Shown here piece by piece: positions 22,601 to 31,273 of a stretch of 64,000 bases of DNA (its first letter is position 1; each line of letters opens with the position of its first letter). The notes beneath the pieces were generated by a model, which worked only from the letters and a program-made list of their open reading frames with translations, was not told the origin of the DNA and ran no database searches. Source of the DNA: Candidatus Saccharicenans sp. GTDB taxonomy: Bacteria > Acidobacteriota > Aminicenantia > Aminicenantales > Saccharicenantaceae. The DNA is taken from the NCBI GenBank assembly GCA_026414545.1, contig JAOAIU010000001.1, positions 1 through 64,000 of the forward strand, read 5' to 3'. The position numbers and the translations under genes were made by a program.

Positions 22601-23576
22601 CCTGCCCTTCCCTTTTGAGAAGCAAGAGATTTCTCAGGCCCGGACTGAGCTGTTCGAGTTTTTTCTATTCGCCTCCATTTTTTTCATCCTGCTGATTGGC
22701 TTTCTGGTGGCCACTATCAAAAAAATGGTGGTGGTTCCCATAAACCAGTTGATCCGGGCCACCCAGGAAGTCGGGCTGGGAAACCTGGATGTCAGGGTCG
22801 ACCACCAGCCCCGGGACGAACTGAGAAGCCTGGTGGACGGGTTCAACACCATGGTGGAGAACCTGAAGGCCCACGAAAAGGAACTGGCCGAATTAAGCCA
22901 GCGTGTGGCCTGGACCGAGATGGCCAGGAAGGTGGCTCATGAAATCAAGAACCCGTTGACCCCCATTCAGCTCTCAGCCGAGCACATTCTCAAGGTCCAT
23001 GCAGACCGACATCCTGATTTCGACCGGGTTCTCCAGGAATCCATTTCTTACATTATCTCCGAAGTGGAGAACCTGCGCAGGATAGCCGGCGAATTCATGA
23101 CCCTGGCCAGGGAAAGCGGCGCCATCAGGGAAAAGTTTGACCTGAAAGACCTGATGCTTGAGCTGCTACAACCGTTCAGGGAAACCCTGGCCGACAGGAT
23201 AACATTTAAGCTGCAAGAGTCCGGCCACAATTTCGAGTTGATGGGCGACCGCGGCAAGATGAAGGTGGCCATCCGTAACATATTGATTAACGCCATTGAA
23301 GCCATAAAGGGGCCGGGCCTGGTCCAGATCAGTCTCCGGGATAAGGGAGATGAACTGGAACTGGTAATCAAGGATACCGGCTGTGGAATCCCTCAGGACG
23401 TTGCTGCCCATATCTTCGAACCTTATTTTTCCACCAAGGAAAAGGGAACCGGCCTGGGGCTACCCATCTGTAAGAGAATCGTGGAGGAACATGAAGGCAC
23501 GATCAGGCTGGAGAGCCAGCCCGGGCAGGGAACAACTGTGACCATCACCCTGCCCAGAAGACTGCAGCTGCAATGA
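19674..23576 (+). CDS. Very large NtrY-like sensor histidine kinase (about 10 TM segments, HAMP, HisKA, HATPase)
   Basis: HAMP region VVVPINQLIRATQEVGLGNLDVRV; H-box VAHEIKNPLTPIQLSAEHI; N-box NAIEAI; DTGCGIP; FSTKEKGTGLGL. Confidence 0.93.
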   Translation: MKQPRIFASWRKAPGSRLLLLGGSFFLLGLALLVASSFLLKSRAVQGETEILLGLRNGANLIRNEFSTLVNLLEKRQIQFQQNLASLKPEEIFAFFQKAGLETAVEGVSWLDKDLTPLLWLGNVADLRRLIKGWPESSGRFLQASFIIQDRASYFLVRLFPVDRDRYLALFELLAFQPQFQSAYLKEFIRLESVPGTGADINFWDYEQDTEALARFFSRTKDEYLSQQTEEVEIRTLYFPLRNEQEQILATVTLNSLQLQRQRFALPAFLRILAIALAIIAFILFTAWLYRSNLRSQRTRWLAWLLTAGGLAIIRIHLSILARNYPASGWKAFTPEKLGLDFPLGLAASPADLFISSLLFFILVYLTLRIFVAGFLNSFRLETSCAPDSRLPVIRGIILAVCSVISIVALSLFIREVVNNCNLNLLSFNLNLSSLLIYLSLFLVTSGLLFPVVLFSRQIVPGLHHQPLSLAACLLAGLLVLLFLSRQLIDFGLATVLILFLFWMLLTAVSTFNWRTWALSAACLLLISGLSYSLLREFTEAKTRKLTENVLVHLVASQKTWADMALRQSFSELQKRSRELFSYFRNPADPELARRLWNLTLLARLNWNSCLYLQSRDLKLLSSFGLNLPVFAEQTNDLPFSLNPTIEEQYLDILGREKHFLVGYQDFRDAEGQGGRLAIWVSLDPELLPFFYSANPYFELLRLNTLPSLQHFPVSLAMFDSQGHLLFAQNQPGFALPPDIQKKIKASSSGLWSRFRAGQDLFRAFFITLDDGNTYVFYRQEKSWRRQFTDFLKIFFLLSIFLALGLTPRVFKQGSWQISGRSFSFRVYLAFLVTGLVPLFFFIFFSQTVVSRLFADRFVQEATSRAYFARSILHDFISLQEQNEQPATEMPEDLVFWISNTLNNDVNLFKNGRLLSSSRREYFETGLLSEMLDGEAYFRLTYQNQPLVLSRKSFGRYSYQTLTVPYRYRQEVYFLNLPFPFEKQEISQARTELFEFFLFASIFFILLIGFLVATIKKMVVVPINQLIRATQEVGLGNLDVRVDHQPRDELRSLVDGFNTMVENLKAHEKELAELSQRVAWTEMARKVAHEIKNPLTPIQLSAEHILKVHADRHPDFDRVLQESISYIISEVENLRRIAGEFMTLARESGAIREKFDLKDLMLELLQPFRETLADRITFKLQESGHNFELMGDRGKMKVAIRNILINAIEAIKGPGLVQISLRDKGDELELVIKDTGCGIPQDVAAHIFEPYFSTKEKGTGLGLPICKRIVEEHEGTIRLESQPGQGTTVTITLPRRLQLQ

Positions 23577-23652
23577 TGCCGTTCTCTTCCGCTGGCTAAT
23601 CAGCGAAACTTGTGGCAAAATAGCCAGTGTCGTCTGAAGCGGAGAGGTGGAA

Positions 23653-24147
23653 ATGAGAATTCTGGTTACCTATCACAGCCTGACCGGGAATACCAGGATG
23701 GTGGCTGAAGCCATGTATGAAGCCCTGCCTGAACCGAAAGATATCAAACCGGTAGCTCAGGTCACCGACCTGTCCGGGTATGACCTGGTATTCATAGGCT
23801 TTCCTGTCCATAGCCACAGCGTTCCGGCCAGAATGGAGCCCTTTCTTAAGTCCCTGCCGGCAGGCTTGAAGACCGCCCTGTTTATGACTCACGGTTCAAT
23901 TCCCGGAACCAGGTTAGCCAGGGAAGCCATGGAACAGGCCCTCATACTGGCCGGGCAGACCAGGATACTCGGAACTTTCACCTGCCGGGGCAAGGTCTCT
24001 GAACAGGCCATGGAGATACTCAGCCGGTCTCCCGAACATGAGCTGTGGACAGAGATGGCCGTGACCGCCAGGAATCACCCCGACCATCATGACCTGGAGG
24101 ATGCCAGGACCTTCGCCCGCTGGGTGGTCAATCTGGCCAGGCAGTAA
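23653..24147 (+). CDS. Flavodoxin family protein
   Basis: MRILVTYHSLTGNTRMVAEAM FMN-binding loop; YDLVFIGFPVHSHSVP. Confidence 0.9.
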   Translation: MRILVTYHSLTGNTRMVAEAMYEALPEPKDIKPVAQVTDLSGYDLVFIGFPVHSHSVPARMEPFLKSLPAGLKTALFMTHGSIPGTRLAREAMEQALILAGQTRILGTFTCRGKVSEQAMEILSRSPEHELWTEMAVTARNHPDHHDLEDARTFARWVVNLARQ

Positions 24148-24218
24148 AACTATTTAGCTAATCCCGCTCCTACTGACTTTCTGGTTTATTTTTTCAGTTG
24201 TTTTAATCTTAAACTTTC

Positions 24219-25184
24219 TTAAAGATGCCTTATTCTCTCAAAGCCTGAGACGGCCACCACTTCCAGCCTCTCACCCGATTCTTTTTCCAGCTGGTCCAGC
24301 AGCAGGTTCAACCCGAGGTTGTCACTGGCAATATGACCGGCGACGATGACGTTAAGGTTGGCTTTCTTGGCCTTTTCCAGGGCTTCCTCGCTGTAATGCA
24401 TACCGACCAGCGTGCTGATACCCGCCGCGGCCTGTTTCTCAAATATATCCCTGGAACCTTCAGTCCCACCGGTCATGTCAACATAAATCCGTCCGGCCCG
24501 ACTGTTTTCCGAGCCAGAAAGAATCTTCGGGGGAACTGAATTGCGACTGGAGTTTTTGTACTCAGGGATTCCTTTAAGAATTTCTAGGACATCTTTCAAC
24601 CTGTCCGGAGCCTTTTCCTGAAAAAGCTGGCTCAGGTACCTGGTAACGCAGTTATCAGCCGGAGTGTGAAGGCAGACCAGCGGCAGGTTCAGCAACCTGG
24701 CCACATCTACTGCCCGGTTATGATTGATGGGCAACAGTCTCCTCTCGATTTCTCCAATCCTCTTTTCCATCAGCTGTTCAGCCACGCTGGGGGTAACCCC
24801 GAAAGAAGTTAGCAAGTCTATCTGCAAGGCCATCACCTGCGACAGCTGGGCCAGGGCCCTGCCAGAAGGATGATGAGCCAGCACCAGGTCAATCTTCCTG
24901 TCCCCATCCCGGTTCAGGGTATAAGCCAGGAGAATTTCGGCAGCATCCACATCAATCCCGGCCAAGAGGCGCTCGACCCGCGTTTCCGGGTCGCCGGTTA
25001 GCACCCGGCTGTCGCCAAAGGGATTGAACAGGCGGTCCTGGTCATAATTCTCTCTTTCGGCCGGTTCCAGCTTTTCAAAAGCCTTCTTCTCTTCCTGTAA
25101 TAAACGATCTATTTCCTCCCGGGGCCTGGGGTCATTCCGTATGCCAATCTCAACTGCCAGGCGATAAAAATCTTTTAGCTTCAT
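24219..25184 (-). CDS. NIF3/DUF34-like (NGG1p-interacting factor 3) protein
   Basis: DLVLAHHPSGRAL metal-site-like motif, VAGHIASDNLGLNLLLDQLE. Confidence 0.72.
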   Translation of the reverse strand: MKLKDFYRLAVEIGIRNDPRPREEIDRLLQEEKKAFEKLEPAERENYDQDRLFNPFGDSRVLTGDPETRVERLLAGIDVDAAEILLAYTLNRDGDRKIDLVLAHHPSGRALAQLSQVMALQIDLLTSFGVTPSVAEQLMEKRIGEIERRLLPINHNRAVDVARLLNLPLVCLHTPADNCVTRYLSQLFQEKAPDRLKDVLEILKGIPEYKNSSRNSVPPKILSGSENSRAGRIYVDMTGGTEGSRDIFEKQAAAGISTLVGMHYSEEALEKAKKANLNVIVAGHIASDNLGLNLLLDQLEKESGERLEVVAVSGFERIRHL

Positions 25185-25208
25185 GCTCCATCTCCTGGAA
25201 TAAATTTA

Positions 25209-26228
25209 TCAGTGCTCTCGAGACGTAAAATGCCTCCAGGCCCTGGATGCTAAGTGTAACCCTTTCAGACAGAGCTTTTCAACTCTTGCAGAATAACACT
25301 CGCCCGGAAACGACCGGCTCCGGCTCAGATGGAAAAGGCCGAGCTGCAACCGGCCGATTTCTGTCACCAGGAATGAAATCTCTGCATCCAGGCCTGGAGA
25401 GAAATCACCAGATTGCTTTTTTCTGACGAGCCCCTGCCATCCAGCTCGGGCCCATCCTGAAAAAACGGCGCTGAGCAGTAAGAAGTAGGTTTCAAGCCCG
25501 GCCTGAAACTGGTCGGCCGTCAGCTTCAGAATGGGTTCTAACCTCGATGCAGAAATTGTCCTGGCCTCCATCCAGTACGATGCCGGACGGAAAGGAAAAA
25601 CCCCTTTTCCAGCTGGACAGGGTTCAAGTCTTAGTCCTTCATCCTGCACCAGATAATATAAAACCAGCGTTTCTGCCCTACCTTCCGGTTGAGCCAGGGC
25701 TGGAATTAATATCCTTTGACCGGCGGAGAAATCAAAGGCCGGAAAGTATTGGCCCCGGGCATCTTCAGCCCGACCCACCGCCGCTATTCCGCGGCCCATA
25801 AGTCTTAATGCTTTCCTGGCGGGAGGAGGCAAGAAGAGATGATTGCAGGTCACGGCTGAATTCTCGACTGAGGCCCAGCCCCCATTCTGCGATTCGCACC
25901 GGGTTCGGTCCAGACCGGCCTTACTCAGAACCGGGCCAATAAGCGCCCACGAAACTGCTGCTTCCAGAGCCGTTTGGGGGAAAACGGCGGCCAGCTCTTC
26001 TACCAACCACATGAGCTCAGCCCATTTCCTGTCACCTGAATCAAACGACTCGGTCAGGTGTTTCAGGCTCTGGAGAAAAGCGCCCTGGTTTTCCCTTTCA
26101 GATTCAGACACCAGACCGGCCAGAGACAGGATTGAACCCCGGCTTCCTTTATGATGAGTGGCCAGTTCCCTGATTTTTTCTCTGGTCTGGCGGAGTTCGG
26201 CCGGCAATAGGCTTTCGATCATTTTCAA
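25209..26228 (-). CDS. Hypothetical protein, possibly degenerate acyl-CoA dehydrogenase fold
   Basis: 340-codon ORF 24 bp upstream of the NIF3-like gene on the same strand; helix pattern resembles acyl-CoA dehydrogenase N- and C-terminal domains (weak). Confidence 0.6.
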   Translation of the reverse strand: MKMIESLLPAELRQTREKIRELATHHKGSRGSILSLAGLVSESERENQGAFLQSLKHLTESFDSGDRKWAELMWLVEELAAVFPQTALEAAVSWALIGPVLSKAGLDRTRCESQNGGWASVENSAVTCNHLFLPPPARKALRLMGRGIAAVGRAEDARGQYFPAFDFSAGQRILIPALAQPEGRAETLVLYYLVQDEGLRLEPCPAGKGVFPFRPASYWMEARTISASRLEPILKLTADQFQAGLETYFLLLSAVFSGWARAGWQGLVRKKQSGDFSPGLDAEISFLVTEIGRLQLGLFHLSRSRSFPGECYSARVEKLCLKGLHLASRAWRHFTSREH

Positions 26229-26323
26229 AAAAAATATAGCCGTTTATGGCCGGCAAAGCAAGGGAGCTGGCCTGAACCATGGCTATTTGACACCGGGCAG
26301 GATATCGAGTAAATTCTAACCTG

Positions 26324-26587
26324 ATGTTCTTGAGATTAATTTTCCTCTTTCTCCTGTTTTATCTGGTCCTCCTGGTGGTCCGCTTCTTTCAATCACTCGG
26401 GCAGTCCCCTCCAGCGAACCGCAGGCCACCAGACCCCCTGCCCAGGAAAGCTATGGTCAAAGACGAAGTCTGCAACACCTACATCCCCGAGGATGAAGCC
26501 TTGAAAGAAAACAAGAACGGCCGGGTTTATTATTTCTGTTCGGAGGATTGCCGCAAAAAGTTTCTGGAATCCAGAGAGAACCGCTGA
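26324..26587 (+). CDS. Membrane-anchored YHS/TRASH-like metal-binding domain protein
   Basis: N-terminal TM helix, then VKDEVCNTYIPEDEAL...GRVYYFCSEDCRKKFLE. Confidence 0.78.
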   Translation: MFLRLIFLFLLFYLVLLVVRFFQSLGQSPPANRRPPDPLPRKAMVKDEVCNTYIPEDEALKENKNGRVYYFCSEDCRKKFLESRENR

Positions 26588-26598
26588 TGGAAACCGGT

Positions 26599-26883
26599 TC
26601 ACAAACCTGAAAATTTTATCGAAAAATCGACAAATTCATCCTTAAATTCTTCCCAGGTTAGGTCAACCTTCTCCACCCTGGCCATCCGTGGCCCCCTTTT
26701 AAGCTCGGCCAGGAACAACTCCAGCTTCTCCCGTTCTCCTTCGGCCACCACCTCTACCCGCCCGTCATAAAGGTTGCGAACCCAGCCGGTTATACCCAGC
26801 TGGTTTGCTTCATGCTGGGCAAAGAAGCGAAAGGCCACCCCCTGCACCCTTCCCGAAAGGAAAGCATGAAACCTGGCTTTCAT
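26599..26883 (-). CDS. Acylphosphatase
   Basis: [42 protein letters not shown]. Confidence 0.96.
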   Translation of the reverse strand: MKARFHAFLSGRVQGVAFRFFAQHEANQLGITGWVRNLYDGRVEVVAEGEREKLELFLAELKRGPRMARVEKVDLTWEEFKDEFVDFSIKFSGL

Positions 26884-27106
26884 CGAAAAAATTTTATCAC
26901 AGATATCTGGGACAAAAAAATCACGAAAAGGCCTGACCGCAAGATGGGGAAACCATGGCCAGGTCTATCGCCGCTTCAGACCACAGCCGGGCACCAGCGG
27001 ACACAGCAGAGATTAACTTAATATCTTGTTCCCCGCTCAACCATCGCAGCTTATCTCCAATCTGCCCCCACTAAAAAAGTTTTTCAATTTGGTTTAGAAT
27101 TAAGTC

Positions 27107-27871
27107 ATGAAAAAAGCCCTGCTGACGCTGGCCGGCTTTGACCCTTCCGGCGGCGCCGGAGCTACTCTTGACCTAAAGGTCTTCCGCAGGTTTGGCTATT
27201 ATGGACTGGCAGTTCTGACCTCAGTAACCGTTCAGGACTCACGACGAGTCTATGACTACCTACCAATGCCTCCGGAGTTTGTCGTCCGTCAGTACAGAAA
27301 GCTGCGGGCGGACTTCAGACTGGCCGGCATAAAAATCGGTATGGTAGGAAGCCGCAGTCTTCTCCCGGCTCTGGAAACAGTTCTCCACGAAAACCGGGCG
27401 CTGCCGGTGGTGGCGGACCCGGTATTCCGGTCCTCATCGGGGCACTGGCTGCTGGAAAAGCGAGGTCTGGATGACTATGTCAGAACGGTCCGGGGCAAGA
27501 TTACCCTGTTCACCCCCAACCTGGTTGAAGCCTCTCTCCTCCTGAACAGGAAAATCGATAGCCCCGAACAGATGACCGATGCGGCCAAGAGGTTAAGCGA
27601 ACTAACAGTTTCCGCCTGCCTGGTCAAGGGGGGTCATCTCCGGAAAGAAGCTGAAGATATCCTGTACGACGGACACAGAATTTTCCGGTTCAAGAAGCGC
27701 AAGCTCCCCGTCGAGGTTCACGGCACTGGATGTTTTCTGTCTTCGGCCATCCTCTGCTACCTGGTTGAGGGCTGGGACCTTGCCGCAGCCTGCCGGAAGG
27801 CCTCGGCCATTCTGCATCGCCGGCTGCTGTCGCCGCTCCACATCAGCGGCCGGGCTCTGCTCGATTTTTAA
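27107..27871 (+). CDS. thiD: Hydroxymethylpyrimidine/phosphomethylpyrimidine kinase
   Basis: LTLAGFDPSGGAGATLDLKVF; VADPVFRSSSG; VHGTGCFLSSAI. Confidence 0.93.
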   Translation: MKKALLTLAGFDPSGGAGATLDLKVFRRFGYYGLAVLTSVTVQDSRRVYDYLPMPPEFVVRQYRKLRADFRLAGIKIGMVGSRSLLPALETVLHENRALPVVADPVFRSSSGHWLLEKRGLDDYVRTVRGKITLFTPNLVEASLLLNRKIDSPEQMTDAAKRLSELTVSACLVKGGHLRKEAEDILYDGHRIFRFKKRKLPVEVHGTGCFLSSAILCYLVEGWDLAAACRKASAILHRRLLSPLHISGRALLDF

Positions 27872-27883
27872 TATTGCAGGCTT

Positions 27884-30205
27884 TTATTTCTCCGGCACCA
27901 GTTTTTCCACTCTTTCCAGCACCCGGCTGACTGCCGTCTCCGAAAAACTCCAGGGATGATATAGACCGTTAAGATAAAGAGAAATCTGGTCCTTATAATG
28001 AGGATTCAGGAAATGTCCGCTCTGGCCAGAGGTAATTACTGCCAGAGACTTGTCCAGGTCGGACAGGTCGACTATCAGCCGGCAGGAAGCACCTCCCGAA
28101 GTTTCCCAGCCTTCAGTCCCGAAGCTGGCCCTGACGGTACCGGCATCTCCAATCATCGGAAAACGACCGCCATTTAAAAAACCAAGAAACCATTTCCGTC
28201 CCAGGATATGCTGATAGCGCAGGCTGTGCATCCGGGCCCAATCCCATTTTTCCTGGTTGCGGCCGAACTTTTTCCTGAGGTAGGCCGTGGCTTCCAGCAG
28301 AGCTTTTTCAATCATTTCCTCCCTGGTCTCAACTTTTTCGGTCTCCCTGTTGTCAAACCATCTGGAATCGGGCTGGTCCAGGATTCTCTCCAGCCCGGCT
28401 TCTTTCACCCGGAAGTATTCGGCAATCTGTTCATAATAAGTCCTAAAATCATCCCTGAAAGTTAAATCCTGCAACCTGTCCCAGAACACTTCAAAAATGG
28501 CCGGGGCCAGGCCGTTCCTGACCTCTCCATCCCACTGGACCAGGAGCTTCCTGGCCTCCTCGGCCGCCGGGTCGCTCAGCCTTACCTGGCTAAGGATTTT
28601 CTTGACCCGCCCGGCTCTCCGGGAATAAACGTCATTCTGGATGGCCATCAGGGATTCGACCGAATGTTTTGGCCTAGCCAGAAGAAGTTCCTTGATTCTT
28701 TCTTTCCTGTCGGGAGAGAGCCAGTCATAGCCCAGATAATGAGAATAGCCCTCAGGATAAAGGTTGCTATTGGCCGTCACAATAAAACCTGATGATGGAT
28801 TGAACTGGTTGGGCTTTTCTTCTTCCTGCAGGTAGCCAGTCCAGACACTGTCATCCCGCCAGCCAGGATAGGGATAGACAGCAGTTTCTTTTTTGCGGAC
28901 CGGGATCTTTCCCGAAAGATAATATCCAATATTTCCGTAGACATCGGCATAGACAAAATTCTGGGAAGGGTTCTCAAACAACCTGACACCCTGACAGAAG
29001 TCTGTCCAGTTTCGAGCCCTATTGATAAGATACAACCCGAAGACCGTCTGGTCGCCCTCGTAGATGGTCCAGCGCAGGGTGATGGGCATTTCGCAGTTAA
29101 GGAGAAAAGGAGTGAGCATCGGGCCTTCTTCTGCCCAGCGGACGTTCATAACCCTCGGGTCCTTTTCTCCACGGACTTTAACTACCTCCCGCCGGAAGGT
29201 AAAAGGCTTCCATTCTCCCTTACGGAAATAGGATTCTTTATCCCAGTTAACCTGCTCCACATAGATATCCTGGACGTCCACGTAGGAATTGGTCACGCCC
29301 CAGGCGATGTGCTGGTTGTGCCCGATAATCACCATGGGCACGCCCGGAACGGTTACCCCAGAGACTTTGTAATCGGGACACTCCAGGCTTATTTCCATCC
29401 AGATGGGTGGCAAAGTAATGGCCAGGTGGGGATCGTTGGCCAGAAGCGGTTGTCCCGATTCGGTCAGGTTGCCGGATATAACCCAGTTGTTAGAACCGGC
29501 CAGGCTCGGCTGGCCCATCCAGCCCAGGAAGAGCAAATCCAGCCTGACTTCAGGGTCAGGCGGAAAGTCTATGCCTGGCTCCAGGACTTCCAGACCCCGG
29601 CTTCCGGTTAATTTCATGATATTCATTCGCGGCAATTCAGAGTTCAGGTCGGCAGCCAGCCCCAGAGCCAGCACATGTTTCACCGCCAGGGTGTCTTCTA
29701 TCCTCCAGGGCTCGGGCCGGTACCTGAGAATGATGAACTCGGGCGGCCAGTCCCACTTAATGCTATCTATGTAGGCATTTACCCCATGGGCATAGGCGGC
29801 CAGCAGCTCTTTCATCTCAGCGGAAAGTTTCTGGTAGTCACGCTCGATAGCCACCGGGATTCCCAGAACCCGGCTGCGGAGGTCGAACCTGACTCCCGGC
29901 TTCCCCAGAATCTCGGCCAGACGACCATGGGCTAACCGCCTTATGAACTCCATCTGCCATAACCTTTCCCGGGCCTGGACAAAACCCGAGGCCAGGAAAA
30001 GGTCCCGCTCATTGGCCGCCCTGAGGTGGGGAATGCCCCACTTATCCCAGTTGATGGTGACCTCGGAGCTCAGTCCGGGTACCGAGAGAGAATCCCTTTT
30101 CTCCGGAAGCGAGGAGCGAAAGGCAAAATAGGTCAGAAGAAAAGCTCCCAGCAACATAAAAAAGAATATGAGAGCCAAAATCTTTAAGATTCTTAATCCT
30201 TTCAT
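27884..30205 (-). CDS. Penicillin acylase family protein (Ntn hydrolase)
   Basis: Autocleavage/nucleophile region GSNNWVISGNLTESGQPLLANDPHL; INWDKWGIPHLRA; N-terminal TM. Confidence 0.95.
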   Translation of the reverse strand: MKGLRILKILALIFFFMLLGAFLLTYFAFRSSLPEKRDSLSVPGLSSEVTINWDKWGIPHLRAANERDLFLASGFVQARERLWQMEFIRRLAHGRLAEILGKPGVRFDLRSRVLGIPVAIERDYQKLSAEMKELLAAYAHGVNAYIDSIKWDWPPEFIILRYRPEPWRIEDTLAVKHVLALGLAADLNSELPRMNIMKLTGSRGLEVLEPGIDFPPDPEVRLDLLFLGWMGQPSLAGSNNWVISGNLTESGQPLLANDPHLAITLPPIWMEISLECPDYKVSGVTVPGVPMVIIGHNQHIAWGVTNSYVDVQDIYVEQVNWDKESYFRKGEWKPFTFRREVVKVRGEKDPRVMNVRWAEEGPMLTPFLLNCEMPITLRWTIYEGDQTVFGLYLINRARNWTDFCQGVRLFENPSQNFVYADVYGNIGYYLSGKIPVRKKETAVYPYPGWRDDSVWTGYLQEEEKPNQFNPSSGFIVTANSNLYPEGYSHYLGYDWLSPDRKERIKELLLARPKHSVESLMAIQNDVYSRRAGRVKKILSQVRLSDPAAEEARKLLVQWDGEVRNGLAPAIFEVFWDRLQDLTFRDDFRTYYEQIAEYFRVKEAGLERILDQPDSRWFDNRETEKVETREEMIEKALLEATAYLRKKFGRNQEKWDWARMHSLRYQHILGRKWFLGFLNGGRFPMIGDAGTVRASFGTEGWETSGGASCRLIVDLSDLDKSLAVITSGQSGHFLNPHYKDQISLYLNGLYHPWSFSETAVSRVLERVEKLVPEK

Positions 30206-31269
30206 TCTACACCCCTCGCCTGGGACCCTGGTTGCGTCCCGACCCGTTCGGTATTACTTATTATCCTGTCAGCCATTCGGGTTAATGATTCCGGCAGTTT
30301 AATGCCCTGAAGCCTGGCTGCTTCATCGTTCACGTAAAACTTGACCCGGTCAATGTACTGGAAGGGAATGCGGGCCGGACTTTCGCCATTCTTTATCCTG
30401 ATCACCAGCTCCGCGGTCTTGCGGCCGATATCATCGAAACCGAAGCCCATAGAGGCACAGGCCCCCAGCTCGGCCCCGGTGGCAAAGGCGGCAAAGAGCG
30501 GCAACCGGTTTTCGGCTGCCAGCCTGGCCAGCACCGGGAAATTAGAATTAATGGTATTATCCGAAACCGGAAATAACACTTCCACCCGGTCTCTGATAAG
30601 GGCCTGGACAGCCTGAACAATATCCCCGGCACCACCAATGGGCTGGCCGATTATTTCCAGGCCCATCTCGTCGGCCGATTCCTTCATCAATTGGAAGTAA
30701 TATTCCGAGTTGATCTCCGAGGGCGTCCAGACGGTTCCGACCCTTCTGGCAGCGGGAAGAGCCCGGTGAATCAATTCCAGCACCTGCCGGATAGGGGCAG
30801 TGGAGCAGACTCCGGTTACCCGGGGGTCGTGGTCAACAGCTGTTCTCCCAGCCCGGACAATGTAAGGATTCGCCACCGAAGAAAAAACGATCGGCCGGTT
30901 GTCTGAAGCGATCAGAGAAGCCTGGAGGGCAGCCGTTGACACCGGAACCAGCAAATCTGAGCTAGCAGCCAGGGCCTGAACCAGCTCCGGAAGCAGGGAC
31001 ACCTGCCCCCCGGCCTTCTTGACAATGATTTCCAGTCGCTCACCGCTGGTTTTCTGGTATTCCTCCAGTCTGCCCTGCAAACCACGAAGAACTTCCAGGG
31101 AGGTAGGCGAATCATAGGCCAGGATTATGCCCACCGTGAACAGGCCCGCAACTTTTCCTTCTCTTTTCACCTTTTCTTTACATCCTGTCAGGACCATAAA
31201 CAGAAAGATAACGGCTAATGAAAACCATAATAAGAGACGCCCGAACTTCATGAGTTTTCTCATTTTCAT
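30202..31269 (-). CDS. ABC transporter substrate-binding lipoprotein (PF04392/TrpX-like)
   Basis: Lipobox VLTGC; IVFSSVANPYIVRAG; ATGA overlap with the penicillin acylase start. Confidence 0.88.
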   Translation of the reverse strand: MKMRKLMKFGRLLLWFSLAVIFLFMVLTGCKEKVKREGKVAGLFTVGIILAYDSPTSLEVLRGLQGRLEEYQKTSGERLEIIVKKAGGQVSLLPELVQALAASSDLLVPVSTAALQASLIASDNRPIVFSSVANPYIVRAGRTAVDHDPRVTGVCSTAPIRQVLELIHRALPAARRVGTVWTPSEINSEYYFQLMKESADEMGLEIIGQPIGGAGDIVQAVQALIRDRVEVLFPVSDNTINSNFPVLARLAAENRLPLFAAFATGAELGACASMGFGFDDIGRKTAELVIRIKNGESPARIPFQYIDRVKFYVNDEAARLQGIKLPESLTRMADRIISNTERVGTQPGSQARGVE

Positions 31270-31273
31270 CTTT

